A stretch of DNA of 64,000 nt, taken from Leptospira johnsonii (lineage in GTDB: Bacteria > Spirochaetota > Leptospiria > Leptospirales > Leptospiraceae). A program made the translations under genes and the position numbers. The notes under the pieces were generated by a model that worked only from the letters and a program-made list of their open reading frames with translations, searched no databases and was not told where the DNA came from. The stretch's first letter is position 1. Each line of letters starts with the position of its first letter. The DNA lies in contig NZ_BFAY01000011.1 in assembly GCF_003112675.1 (NCBI RefSeq), forward strand, positions 248,001 through 312,000. The letters are read 5' to 3'. Shown here in pieces: positions 35,236 to 43,779 of the stretch.

Positions 35236-36942
35236 ATGGAAAACCTTCCTTATAGCGTCGCCCCCCTACCCGAAAACGAAAATGAAAGGGTAAAGGCACT
35301 AAAACGTTATAAAATCCTAGATACTCCTCCTGAAGAAAAATACGACGGTATCGTTAAGGCTGCCTCCCTAATTTGCGGAACACCAATTGCATTGATCTCG
35401 CTGATCGATTCGGAAAGGCAATGGTTTAAGGCCAGAATGGGTTTAAACGATCAGGAAACTCCTAGGCAAGATTCTTTTTGCCAATTTGCGCTCTCCGAGA
35501 ACAAGACCTTGATCGTAGAAGATGCCCAATTAGATCCAAGGTTCAAACAAAATCCTTTCGTATTGAATGATCTGAACATTAGATTTTATGCAGGTGCTCC
35601 ATTAAGAACTCCTGACGGTTACGTTTTAGGCACATTATGTGTATTAGATACTCAACCCAAAAAGGTATCCGAAGCAGAGATACAAGCTTTGGAAGCACTG
35701 GCAAATTCGGTAGTTTCCTTTATGGAGTTAGATGCTAAATCTCAATCTCTGATCCAACTACAAGCCGTAGCGCTAGAATTACAAAAAGCTAAAGAACAGT
35801 TCTTTATCAATATGAACCATGAACTTAGGACCCCTGTGCATGGTATATTAGGAATGGTGGATTTATTACATCAAACGAACAATTCGGAACTTCAAAGAGA
35901 ATATCTGGATTCCTTAACAGAAAGTTCAGAACATCTGATTCGTTTGATCAACGATGTGATCGATTTTAGTAAGGCTGAATCAGGCTCTTTACATTTCAGT
36001 TTTAAAGAATTCGATATGATCTCCCTTCTGGAAAAATATTCTGAAGAAGCCTCCGACAAAGCGTTCAAGAAAGGATTGGCATTTAAAACGATCCTCCCTC
36101 CAGCAAGAGAACGTATCGATGTAAAATCGGATTCTATACGAGTAAGACAAGTTCTTGTTAATTTAGTTTCTAACGCTCTGAAGTTCACCGAAAAAGGTGG
36201 GATCACAGTAGAATTGGAATTAGGACACGAAACCGAAACGGATGTAACTCTTTCGTTGAGCGTAAAAGATACAGGCATAGGAATCGAAGCAAAAAGGATC
36301 CCCACTTTATTCGAAGCATTCTCACAAACTGATCTTTCCACTTCTAGGAAATATGGTGGAACAGGCCTAGGACTTTCTATCTGTAAACGGATCTGCGAAG
36401 CTTTAGATTGGAATATATTTGTAGAAAGTGAAACAGGAAAAGGTTCTAGATTCGTCTTAGAAATGGTCCTTCCAAAAGCAGTCGTCTCAGATAAAGTTAA
36501 AATTGTCGAATCTAAGAATCGGATCAATTTCGATTTCTCCGAACATAAAGACCTCAAGATACTTGTAGCCGAAGATAATCCGGTAAACCAAAGATTGATC
36601 CAAAAGATGTTGGAAAAATTGGGACTAAGTTGCGCTGTCGTTTCGAACGGAATAGACGCCTTGGCATATTGGGAGGAGACGGATGTTGTAGATCTTCTTC
36701 TTTTAGATATACAAATGCCCGAATTGAGCGGATTAGAGACCGCAAGGATCTTAAAAAAGAAACCAAGTATGAAAAAGGTTCCTTGGATCATTGCAGTCAC
36801 CGCCCATGACAGCCCGGAAGACAGAAAAGCTTGCGAAGAGGCCGGCATGGACGATTATTTAGGAAAACCTTTCCGAATGGAAGATCTGGGAGAAAAGATC
36901 CAAGAGTTTTTGAAAGATTTCCCTTCCTCCATTGCTTCCTAA
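35236..36942 (+). CDS. GAF-domain hybrid sensor histidine kinase
   Basis: This 568-residue cytoplasmic kinase has a GAF domain at ~22-165 (with CGTPIALISLIDSERQWFKA and GTLCVLDTQPK), HisKA with His195 (NMNHELRTPVHG), HATPase_c (NLVSNALKFTEKGG, DTGIGIE, GTGLGLSI) and a C-terminal receiver with phospho-Asp D491 (LLLLDIQMPELSG) and Lys in YLGKPF. The GAF sensor may bind a small molecule or cyclic nucleotide. The 3' end meets the convergent trpG gene 2 bp apart with no terminator in the gap. Confidence 0.93.
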   Translation: MENLPYSVAPLPENENERVKALKRYKILDTPPEEKYDGIVKAASLICGTPIALISLIDSERQWFKARMGLNDQETPRQDSFCQFALSENKTLIVEDAQLDPRFKQNPFVLNDLNIRFYAGAPLRTPDGYVLGTLCVLDTQPKKVSEAEIQALEALANSVVSFMELDAKSQSLIQLQAVALELQKAKEQFFINMNHELRTPVHGILGMVDLLHQTNNSELQREYLDSLTESSEHLIRLINDVIDFSKAESGSLHFSFKEFDMISLLEKYSEEASDKAFKKGLAFKTILPPARERIDVKSDSIRVRQVLVNLVSNALKFTEKGGITVELELGHETETDVTLSLSVKDTGIGIEAKRIPTLFEAFSQTDLSTSRKYGGTGLGLSICKRICEALDWNIFVESETGKGSRFVLEMVLPKAVVSDKVKIVESKNRINFDFSEHKDLKILVAEDNPVNQRLIQKMLEKLGLSCAVVSNGIDALAYWEETDVVDLLLLDIQMPELSGLETARILKKKPSMKKVPWIIAVTAHDSPEDRKACEEAGMDDYLGKPFRMEDLGEKIQEFLKDFPSSIAS

Positions 36943-36944
36943 AC

Positions 36945-37535
36945 CTATATTAGAAAATTAGAAAGCATTTTCCTTCCTCCTTCTGTAGCGAAAGACTCCG
37001 GATGGAATTGTACACCTTCCATTCGTTTCTCCTTATGACGGATCCCCATTAGTTCTACGCCTGCATAGGCAGTCCTTTCCCATTCTTGTCCGAGGGATTT
37101 TTCATCCACGACTAAAGAATGATATCTCATCACTTTTAGGTCGGAAGGAAGATCCTTAAACACTCCTTTTCCGTCCGTTTTGATCTCGGAAATTTTTCCG
37201 TGCATAGGATATTCTGCTTTTATAATATTCGCTCCTGCAAAATAAGCTATACCTTGCATTCCAAGACAAACTCCTAAGATCGGAATGTTTCCCCCTAGCT
37301 GTTTTAGGATTTCCATAGAACAACCGAAATATTCTGGCTCTTCCGGCGTTCCAGGTCCGGGAGAAAGTAGAATTCTATCGTATCTTGCCTTTAGAACCTT
37401 GGAAACATCCGTTTCATTCTGACGTATCACATCCAATCTGAATCTATAGGGAAACTCTTCCTCTAAAATTTCTCCCACAAGTTGGAATAGATTATAGGAA
37501 AAAGAATCATGATGATCTACTAATAGAACTTTCAT
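36945..37535 (-). CDS. trpG: Anthranilate synthase component II (glutamine amidotransferase)
   Basis: This 196-residue class I amidotransferase releases ammonia from glutamine for TrpE. Features are VDHHDSFSYNL at the N-terminus, oxyanion SPGPGTPEEPE, nucleophile Cys in GVCLGMQGI (near residue 86), and His-Glu in GVQFHPESFAT. It overlaps trpE by ATGA. The family alone cannot exclude a PabA role, but the Trp-codon leader peptide upstream of the pair favours tryptophan synthesis. Confidence 0.85.
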   Translation of the reverse strand: MKVLLVDHHDSFSYNLFQLVGEILEEEFPYRFRLDVIRQNETDVSKVLKARYDRILLSPGPGTPEEPEYFGCSMEILKQLGGNIPILGVCLGMQGIAYFAGANIIKAEYPMHGKISEIKTDGKGVFKDLPSDLKVMRYHSLVVDEKSLGQEWERTAYAGVELMGIRHKEKRMEGVQFHPESFATEGGRKMLSNFLI

Positions 37536-38950
37536 TGGATTGCCTCCATCGCGTTCAAGACTGCTCCCAATTTATGGCCGATCTCTTCGTATTCTGCATC
37601 CGGATCGGAATCCATCACGATCCCTCCGGAAGCTCGGATTACGGCCTCTTCTTCTTTTCTGAAATAACTTCGGATCGGAATACAAAAGGAACAATTACCA
37701 TCGAAGCCGAATCTTCCTACTGCTCCTCCATAGGGCCCCCTCGGATCGTTTTCTATCCTATGGATGATCTTCATGGATTCTACTTTAGGAGCGCCACTTA
37801 ACGTTCCTGTTGGAAAAGAAGAGGCTAATCCGGAAAACATATCCTGGCCGACTCTTAGAATTCCAGAAACTTCAGTAGATAGATGTTGAACATGACTAAA
37901 CCTTTTGAGAGCGAAAGAATCTCTTACTTTCACGGTTCCGAATTTGGAAACTCTTCCCAGATCATTTCTATGCAGATCTACGAGCATATTATGTTCTGCG
38001 ATCTCTTTCGGATCGGAAAGAAGTTGTAGCGCAAATTTTTGGTCTTCTTCTTCGTTTGTTCCTCTTCGGATGGTCCCTGCCAAAGGAAAACTTTCAGCAA
38101 GTCCGTCTTTTAATCTAAATAAAAGTTCGGGACTCGCTCCCAAATGAACTTCTCCAGGAAAGCTCATGAAGAACATAAAAGGAGAAGGATTTATTTTTCG
38201 GACCGATTTGTATAATTCGAAGTCGCCTCTTTTTCTGGAGTCTACAGTTTCGTCCTCTCCTACTAAAAATGTTTTTCGAAAGCCTACTTGGCATTGAAAT
38301 GTATTTCCTTTTCGAATCTCTTCTAAAACTTCTTCTACCATTGATCTATGTTCTTCTTTCGTTTTAGAAAAACCTAAATCTATCGCCTGAAACTTTCCTT
38401 TGCCTGGGGTTTTCTTATTAAGGACTTCTTCGAACAAATTGTACCTATCTGTTCCGTAATGAAAATATTTGGATTCCCCTGTTCTTCTATCCAACAGGAT
38501 CCCATCTTCCATCCAAGCAAAACAGAACTTCGGGAATTTAGGATGTTCTTTCAGAAGCAGGCTGGGTTCCATATCGTTTGCAGCCTCATAGGAAAGATAA
38601 CCGTAGAGACCTCCTCCTCCGGATTCAGTACATTCTAAGAAAGATTTTCTAGGAGGGAAAATTTCGGAGAATAGCCGGTATGGATTTCCTCTCGCGATCT
38701 CTTTTCCGTCGCATTCTAATCTATCTCCTTTTGCTTGAAATACTCTCTTAGGAAATCCTGAAATAAAACTGTATCTGGAATTATCCGATTCAGGTCCCAA
38801 ACTTTCGAATAGGAATGCCACCCCCGTTTCTTCCAGTAGTTTTTGGAAATATTCCAAGACGCCTTCTTCCTTTAAGGGGAAGGGTCGGACAATCGGCCTT
38901 GGAAAAAGCGAATTTGCTTCTTTTCTGATATTTTGTATCTCTATGGACAT
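37532..38950 (-). CDS. trpE: Anthranilate synthase component I
   Basis: This 472-residue chorismate-using enzyme makes anthranilate with TrpG. C-terminal signatures are SFPLAGTIRRG (Ala rather than the Lys of many PabB enzymes), EHNMLVDLHRNDLGRV, FSHVQHLSTEVSG, FPTGTLSGAPKVESMKII and YGGAVGRFGFDGN. The ATG is preceded by AAGGAG with 6-nt spacing, and this ribosome-binding site lies inside an inverted repeat. Upstream is a 22-residue leader with tandem Trp codons. Spacing to ilvB is small and no U-tract terminator intervenes. Confidence 0.88.
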   Translation of the reverse strand: MSIEIQNIRKEANSLFPRPIVRPFPLKEEGVLEYFQKLLEETGVAFLFESLGPESDNSRYSFISGFPKRVFQAKGDRLECDGKEIARGNPYRLFSEIFPPRKSFLECTESGGGGLYGYLSYEAANDMEPSLLLKEHPKFPKFCFAWMEDGILLDRRTGESKYFHYGTDRYNLFEEVLNKKTPGKGKFQAIDLGFSKTKEEHRSMVEEVLEEIRKGNTFQCQVGFRKTFLVGEDETVDSRKRGDFELYKSVRKINPSPFMFFMSFPGEVHLGASPELLFRLKDGLAESFPLAGTIRRGTNEEEDQKFALQLLSDPKEIAEHNMLVDLHRNDLGRVSKFGTVKVRDSFALKRFSHVQHLSTEVSGILRVGQDMFSGLASSFPTGTLSGAPKVESMKIIHRIENDPRGPYGGAVGRFGFDGNCSFCIPIRSYFRKEEEAVIRASGGIVMDSDPDAEYEEIGHKLGAVLNAMEAIQ

Positions 38951-38956
38951 AGTCGT

Positions 38957-39014
38957 CTCCTTAATATTGGGCCCAGCGGGCCCTGTAACATATTAGAAAA
39001 AAGGAATATTAAGG
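38957..39014 (-). promoter_or_regulatory. Inverted repeats that can hide the trpE ribosome-binding site
   Basis: In mRNA order, CCTTAATATT (39014-39005) is perfectly complementary to AATATTAAGG (38968-38959), whose AAGG is part of the trpE Shine-Dalgarno sequence AAGGAG (38962-38957). Between them GGGCCC (38983-38978) can pair with GGGCCC (38974-38969) over a tight GCT loop. The GGCCCG at 38982-38977 can instead pair with CGGGCC (39028-39023) at the end of the leader ORF. No U tract follows, so control of translation rather than termination is inferred. Confidence 0.7.
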
Positions 39015-39019
39015 TATGA

Positions 39020-39088
39020 CTAGGCCCGGGCGGGCCACCAAAGGAACCCGTTTAGAATTGAAAACTGTCTTTGAACGGGGGTTTTCAA
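39020..39088 (-). CDS. trpL: Tryptophan leader peptide (trp attenuator)
   Basis: A 22-codon frame starting with TTG runs KTPVQRQFSILNG, then FLWWPARA and a TAG. The tandem TGG codons lie at 39040-39035. The TTG overlaps the ilvB stop as TTGA, so translation could pass on by reinitiation. The codons after WW form a 5-bp GC hairpin (GGCCC at 39036-39032 with GGGCC at 39027-39023). An 8-bp repeat TTGAAAAC/GTTTTCAA (39088-39081 and 39065-39058) could close over the start region. The shape resembles other TrpL peptides; the start codon is the weakest part. Confidence 0.75.
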   Translation of the reverse strand: MKTPVQRQFSILNGFLWWPARA

Positions 39089-40812
39089 CCTAAGAGCATC
39101 TCCAAATTACTTTTTCCGGGAGGAACCATAGGAAGAACTTGGAGATCCGGATCGATCGGAACAACAATGAGTCCAGGTCCCTTCTCTTTTAGGAAATTCT
39201 CCAGATCTTCTGAATTTTTTCCAGATTCTCCCAGATCTAAGCTAGGAATTCCGAAAGCGTTTGCAATTTTAGAAAATTTAGAATGAGAAGGATAAGAACT
39301 TCCATTGTACCTGCTTCCATAAAACAGATTCTGTTGCTGACGGACCAATCCCAGATTCCGATTATCGAATATTATAATTTTAAGATCTGATTGTAGTTCA
39401 CTTAAAGTGTCCAATTCCTGGATATTCATCAAAATAGATCCATCTCCGGAAAAACAAACGATCTTTGAATTTGGATCCGCAAGAGAAGCCCCGATTGCTG
39501 CAGGCAAACCAAATCCCATAGTGCCAAGTCCCCCTGAAGTCAAAAAGGTCCCACTTTTTTGGAATGGATAATATTGAGCCACCCACATCTGGTGCTGGCC
39601 AACATCTGTGCTAATCCTTGCATTCGGTCCTAAAAATTTTGCAACGGACAAAATGATATCCTGAGGAGAAAAACCTTTAGGAGCGGAAACTGAACTTAAA
39701 GGATATAGTTCTTTATAAGAACGGATCTGCTCTCTCCATTCTCCTCTTTTATGAATAGGGAACTCTCCCATATTTTCCAAAAAGTATCTTAGATCAGAAC
39801 AGAATCCGAAATCAGGTCTTCTTAATTTTCCGATTTCCTTATAATCGATATCCACATGGATCACTTTTGCTTTCGGACAGAATGTCTCCAATTTTCCAGT
39901 GGCCCTATCGTCAAAACGAACTCCGAATGCCAGAAGAAGATCAGACTCGGACAATAAACGATTTGTATAAGGAGCTCCGTGCATTCCGAGCATTCCCAAA
40001 GATAACTCGTGTGTTTGGGAAAAAGAATCCAAACCCATCAAAGTACAAACTACCGGTATATCCTGAGCCTCTGCTAATTGGAGGATTAGATCTTCCGCGC
40101 CTGAACCTCTCACTCCTCCACCTATATACAAAACAGGTTTTTTAGAATTTTCTAATAAAGAATAAAATCTAAGCCTATCCGCTTCCGAGATAAAAATCTT
40201 AGGTGGATTTTTTTCTTCTCCGGAACTCCAGATAGATTCTATCTGGGACATGGAAAGCGAAATAGGAGAAGCTTGTATATCTTTGGGCACATCTATCCAA
40301 ACTGGGCCTGGTCTGGGTCCTTCTGCAATTTGGAAAGCTTCCGGCAAGACACGAATGAGTTCGGATACGGAACGAACCAAATACGTTTTTTTAGTAATGG
40401 GTAAGGAAAGCCCGTAAGTATCTATTTCTTGGAAAGCATCCGTTCCAATAAGTGATAGAGGCACTTGACCAGTAATAGCAACTAACGGAATAGAATCCGA
40501 TTTTGCATCCGCTACTGCAGTGATTAAATTTGTAACTCCTGGACCGGAGGAAGCGAGACAAACTGCGGGTTTTTTAGTGACTCTGGCTTCCCCCTGAGCC
40601 ATAAATCCTCCACCCTGTTCATGTCTTGCGAGAATATGACGTATTCCACTATTATGAAGCGCATCGTATAACGGCAGATTGGCGCCGCCAGGGATCCCAT
40701 ATACGTTTTGGATCCTTCTTCTTTTTAAATAAGCTACGATCAGTTCGGCCCCGTTTTGAGGAACCTTATCTTCTCTAAGCCAGGCCTTGTTTTTTTCTGT
40801 AATCGTTTCCAT
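39085..40812 (-). CDS. ilvB: Acetolactate synthase large subunit
   Basis: This 575-residue thiamine-diphosphate enzyme makes acetolactate or acetohydroxybutyrate for valine, leucine and isoleucine. It shows GIPGGANLPLYDAL, HEQGGGFMAQGEAR (with the ThDP-activating Glu), SSGPGVTNLITAVADA, and the ThDP motif GDGSILMNIQELDTL, running to FDNRNLGLVRQQQ. The end PMVPPGKS is normal for the family. There is no small-subunit gene next to it; trpEG follows instead. A Val/Leu leader and terminator precede it, confirming branched-chain control. HEQGG in place of the common HEQGA is a minor deviation. Confidence 0.88.
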   Translation of the reverse strand: METITEKNKAWLREDKVPQNGAELIVAYLKRRRIQNVYGIPGGANLPLYDALHNSGIRHILARHEQGGGFMAQGEARVTKKPAVCLASSGPGVTNLITAVADAKSDSIPLVAITGQVPLSLIGTDAFQEIDTYGLSLPITKKTYLVRSVSELIRVLPEAFQIAEGPRPGPVWIDVPKDIQASPISLSMSQIESIWSSGEEKNPPKIFISEADRLRFYSLLENSKKPVLYIGGGVRGSGAEDLILQLAEAQDIPVVCTLMGLDSFSQTHELSLGMLGMHGAPYTNRLLSESDLLLAFGVRFDDRATGKLETFCPKAKVIHVDIDYKEIGKLRRPDFGFCSDLRYFLENMGEFPIHKRGEWREQIRSYKELYPLSSVSAPKGFSPQDIILSVAKFLGPNARISTDVGQHQMWVAQYYPFQKSGTFLTSGGLGTMGFGLPAAIGASLADPNSKIVCFSGDGSILMNIQELDTLSELQSDLKIIIFDNRNLGLVRQQQNLFYGSRYNGSSYPSHSKFSKIANAFGIPSLDLGESGKNSEDLENFLKEKGPGLIVVPIDPDLQVLPMVPPGKSNLEMLLG

Positions 40813-40833
40813 TTTTGCCTCACATAGTGTAGA

Positions 40834-40876
40834 AATAAAAAAAGCCCCCCTCGGCTTTACGCCGAGAGGGGCTTTT
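40834..40876 (-). terminator. ilv attenuator terminator
   Basis: In mRNA order AAAAGCCCC-T-CTCGGC (40876-40861) pairs with GCCGAG-G-GGGGCTTTT (40855-40840) with one mismatch and a short loop, followed by a run of T residues to about 40834. It stands between the Val/Leu leader peptide and ilvB. Confidence 0.92.
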
Positions 40877-40902
40877 CGAAGATTGCTGCCTACGAAAGAA
40901 CC

Positions 40903-40998
40903 CTAGGGCGTAAAGGGTAACCAGGGTAGCGTGACCACTACCACCATCCAGAGGACGACCCAAAGGGTTTGGTTAGACTGTAGACCTATATTCTTCAT
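40903..40998 (-). CDS. ilvL: Branched-chain (Val/Leu) leader peptide upstream of ilvB
   Basis: A 31-codon frame begins MKNIGLQSNQT and continues LWVVLWMVVVVTLPWLPF, ending TP and TAG. It has six Val codons (gtc gtc, then gtg gta gtg gtc), five Leu, one Ile and three Trp. The strong terminator begins 26 bp after the stop. This is the layout of ilv attenuators. The ribosome-binding site is weak, and the alternative antiterminator pairing was not resolved by eye. Confidence 0.88.
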   Translation of the reverse strand: MKNIGLQSNQTLWVVLWMVVVVTLPWLPFTP

Positions 40999-41164
40999 TA
41001 CGTAGAAAATGACGGATAAACCGCTTAAGATATTCACGATTTACTTATAAAAATTTGCAAGAACTTTTTGATGTCTTGCCTTAGTCCGAAAAGGAAGACA
41101 AAGAAGCGGATTTTCGTTGCTCAAATCCGCTTTCAACGTATCATCCCATCTCAAGGAAACAAAA

Positions 41165-41680
41165 ATGACAAGCGTCACTCTTAAAGGTAACCCAGTTCAA
41201 CTCGAAGGAAAATTATTAGAAGTAGGAGCAAAGGCTCCCGATTTTAACGGAACGGCAAAAGACTTAAGTACCAAGTCACTCAAAGATTATAATGGAAAAG
41301 TGAAAATCTTAGTTTCAGTCCCAAGCTTAGATACATCTGTATGCGCCATGGAAACTAAAAAGTTCCACGAAAGAGCGACAAAGCTGGACGGGATCGTAAC
41401 TCTAGTTGTCTCCGGAGATCTTCCTTTTGCAATGAATCGTTTTTGCACTATGGAAGGATTGGATTCTCCGAATCTGATCACACTTTCTCAATTCAGGGAT
41501 TTCTCTTTTTCTAAAGCTTACGGGACTCATATCGCGGATGGAGGTTTGAAGGGACTTTCTGCAAGAGCGGTGTTCGTTGTCGATAAGAATGATACGGTCC
41601 AGTACGTGGAATTAGTTCCTGAGATCGCAAGCGAGCCGAATTACGAAGCAGCGATCGGAGCCGCAAAAAAATTAGTTTAA
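41165..41680 (+). CDS. tpx: Thiol peroxidase
   Basis: This 171-residue atypical two-Cys peroxiredoxin has peroxidatic Cys60 in [17 protein letters not shown] and resolving Cys94 in NRFCTMEG, equivalent to Cys61/Cys95 of E. coli Tpx. It reduces peroxides with thioredoxin. AAGGAAACAAAA before ATG at 41165 is a good ribosome-binding site; an upstream in-frame start has none. It is divergent from the ilv leader region. Confidence 0.95.
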   Translation: MTSVTLKGNPVQLEGKLLEVGAKAPDFNGTAKDLSTKSLKDYNGKVKILVSVPSLDTSVCAMETKKFHERATKLDGIVTLVVSGDLPFAMNRFCTMEGLDSPNLITLSQFRDFSFSKAYGTHIADGGLKGLSARAVFVVDKNDTVQYVELVPEIASEPNYEAAIGAAKKLV

Positions 41681-41710
41681 TGAAACATTCTATTTAAAAA
41701 GAATGTTTTC

Positions 41711-42367
41711 ATGCAGAAATGGACGGGTTTAGGAAGAAAGTTAAAAAAAATCTTAAACCTAGCCCTACTTCTGCTCCTTGTATTCCAATTCAACAATTGT
41801 GATAAAGCCCCTTCTTCCGATCCTGAAAAATTAATATCTTATTTGGCAAAACCTTCTCTTGCACTGTACGGGGACAGCATTGTAGCTTCCTGGCCTGTAG
41901 AAGAACAACTTTCCGACTTTAACGTAGTCAAGTTCGCTTTTCCGGGCATAGACACTAGCGAAATTCTCTCTTCGGTACAGAATGATAAAAATCGCTATAA
42001 TGCCTGCCTGTATGAAGGAGGGATTAACGATTTTTTAGGGAATTATTCACCCACCCAAAGCCAAGTAGATGCAACTATAAACAGACAGATCCAAAGTATA
42101 CAGATTCTTTTAACAAGATGTGAGCATGTAGTTGCATTAAATCTTTGGAATATTGAATTTCCTTGGCCTACACTCGCGGTCGCAATGATCACTGCGGAAA
42201 TGAAAGAAAGAATTAATTTTGTTCCAAGAATAGATACGGAACTATTGATCCAAGAAGATATGCTGACCGATGGGAATCATCCCAACAAAAACGGATATTA
42301 TATTCTGTCCAAAGCTGTACAAGCGCAGTTAGAACCGCTCTTCCCGATCTTGTATCTATACGAATAA
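41711..42367 (+). CDS. SGNH-hydrolase-like lipoprotein
   Basis: This 218-residue protein has a basic N-terminus and a hydrophobic signal ending VFQFNNCDK, a plausible lipobox. SGNH landmarks are block I YGDSIVASW, a GGIND block (Gly/Asn) and DGNHPNKNGY with the catalytic Asp and His. The usual role is ester hydrolysis of lipids or acetylated glycans. It is probably anchored in the outer or inner membrane facing the periplasm. It is followed 10 bp later by a putative outer-membrane protein, so the two may form one unit. Confidence 0.8.
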   Translation: MQKWTGLGRKLKKILNLALLLLLVFQFNNCDKAPSSDPEKLISYLAKPSLALYGDSIVASWPVEEQLSDFNVVKFAFPGIDTSEILSSVQNDKNRYNACLYEGGINDFLGNYSPTQSQVDATINRQIQSIQILLTRCEHVVALNLWNIEFPWPTLAVAMITAEMKERINFVPRIDTELLIQEDMLTDGNHPNKNGYYILSKAVQAQLEPLFPILYLYE

Positions 42368-42377
42368 GGCCATAATA

Positions 42378-43184
42378 ATGAAAAGAAAAAATTTTATAGC
42401 CTGGCTTTTCGTATATTCTGTTTTCATAATTCCCCTTCTATCCGCACCGGGCAATGAGGAAAGACCAGTTCACCCGAACATCAACCAGGAATTAGCGATA
42501 TATAATAAAGTTTATGTTTCCGGAACGGCCACCGACAGAACTCCCAGGCAAGAAGATGGATATGAAAGAGATAGAAAGCTCTCTGCATACGGGGAAATGA
42601 AACTCACGGATTCATTCTCAGTCACAGCAAGTTACGGCTATATAGATCACTATTCCACAACCAGAAAAATTTGGAGCGGTTGGGATAGATGGGCGGTAGG
42701 TGCAAAATATTTTGTAAAAACAGACTTTGCATCCTTCGGAGGCGGGGTCCAATTTTTCGGACCTTCTGTTTCACAACCCAGAGAAGCGGATATCAATCCG
42801 GATCTATTTTTGATCCGGGCCTATTTCGGAGGACTCAAAAGATTCGGCGCATTCTCCATGCAAGGAACTGTAAACTTTGAATCAGAAACCAATTCATCCG
42901 GAAAAGAAACCACCGAAGAGAACTTTAAAAGATTCTTATATTCCGGGTTCACTCTTTCTTATAATCTACCTTCCAAAACGAATCTGCTTTTGGAATTCAG
43001 TCATAGGACAACCGTTTCGAATACGATCACGCCATACTCGGATTATTTTGTGATCGCTCCTGGGGTCCAATATCTCACCAACCAAAATGGATACCTGACC
43101 TTTTCCTTGATGTTGCAAACAAGGACCGATTCGAATATTGACCGCGGATTTAAAATAGGATATTTATATTTTTTCGGAGACTAA
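42378..43184 (+). CDS. Putative outer-membrane beta-barrel protein
   Basis: This 268-residue protein has a signal peptide (KNFIAWLFVYSVFIIPLLSA). The rest shows alternating hydrophobic/aromatic strands typical of a small barrel (SVTASYGYIDHYSTT, WAVGAKYFVKT, FLIRAYFGGLKRFGAFSMQG) and a C-terminal strand ending in Phe-Phe-Gly-Asp after IGYLY. No named family is recognised. It sits 10 bp after the SGNH lipoprotein gene. Confidence 0.65.
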   Translation: MKRKNFIAWLFVYSVFIIPLLSAPGNEERPVHPNINQELAIYNKVYVSGTATDRTPRQEDGYERDRKLSAYGEMKLTDSFSVTASYGYIDHYSTTRKIWSGWDRWAVGAKYFVKTDFASFGGGVQFFGPSVSQPREADINPDLFLIRAYFGGLKRFGAFSMQGTVNFESETNSSGKETTEENFKRFLYSGFTLSYNLPSKTNLLLEFSHRTTVSNTITPYSDYFVIAPGVQYLTNQNGYLTFSLMLQTRTDSNIDRGFKIGYLYFFGD

Positions 43185-43254
43185 AAACCTCGTCGCTCAA
43201 ATCCAAATCATAAGATTGCTGGACAAACCAAAAGTTTTACTCAAAACTATACGA

Positions 43255-43674
43255 ATGGAAAAGATCTTAGGCTTAATCACAGGTTCCGTTCTATTCTTCT
43301 TATCTGCATTACATGTCTTTTGGGCATTCGGTGGCAAATTAGAATCGGTCACTGTCATTCCGGAAACTAATGGAAAACCCACATTTGTTCCAGGCATAGG
43401 ACTAACCTTACTTGTAGCACTCGCGCTTTTTGGATTCGGTGCCGTGGCTCTTTGGTCCTCCGGAAATATCTTTTATCCAAACAAAACAAGCTCTATCTTC
43501 TCCCTGTTGATCGCTCTCATCTTTTTAGGAAGAGCGATCGGAGATTTTCGACTAGTAGGCTACTTTAAAAAAATCAAAAACACCAAATTTGCAAAATACG
43601 ATTATTTACTTTATTCGCCTGTTTGTATCCTTTTGGGATCATCTTATTTATATTTAGGCTGGAGAAGTTTTTAA
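43255..43674 (+). CDS. DUF3995 family membrane protein
   Basis: From the ATG at 43255, about 139 residues form four hydrophobic helices. The first matches the DUF3995 pattern: LFFLSALHVFWAFGGK, followed by VIPETNGKPTFVPG. A TTG 39 bp upstream extends the frame but adds an unlikely basic leader. The function is unknown. Confidence 0.75.
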   Translation: MEKILGLITGSVLFFLSALHVFWAFGGKLESVTVIPETNGKPTFVPGIGLTLLVALALFGFGAVALWSSGNIFYPNKTSSIFSLLIALIFLGRAIGDFRLVGYFKKIKNTKFAKYDYLLYSPVCILLGSSYLYLGWRSF

Positions 43675-43779
43675 TCCTATACTTTGTTTTTCCAACCAAT
43701 AAATAATTTGATATAAAACAATAATTTCCCCTTTTCTAATTCCTTTTCTTCTCGAGTATAGAAAGAATAGGAGCAAGAT

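Noticed and set aside
35892..36848. 318-codon minus-strand frame opposite the GAF hybrid kinase
   Set aside because: It is antisense to a gene with full kinase motifs, has no domain sense and is Ser/Ile-rich as expected of an antisense shadow.
36945..38950. Folate synthesis genes pabA/pabB
   Set aside because: The Ala in PLAGT and the Trp leader peptide favour anthranilate synthase.
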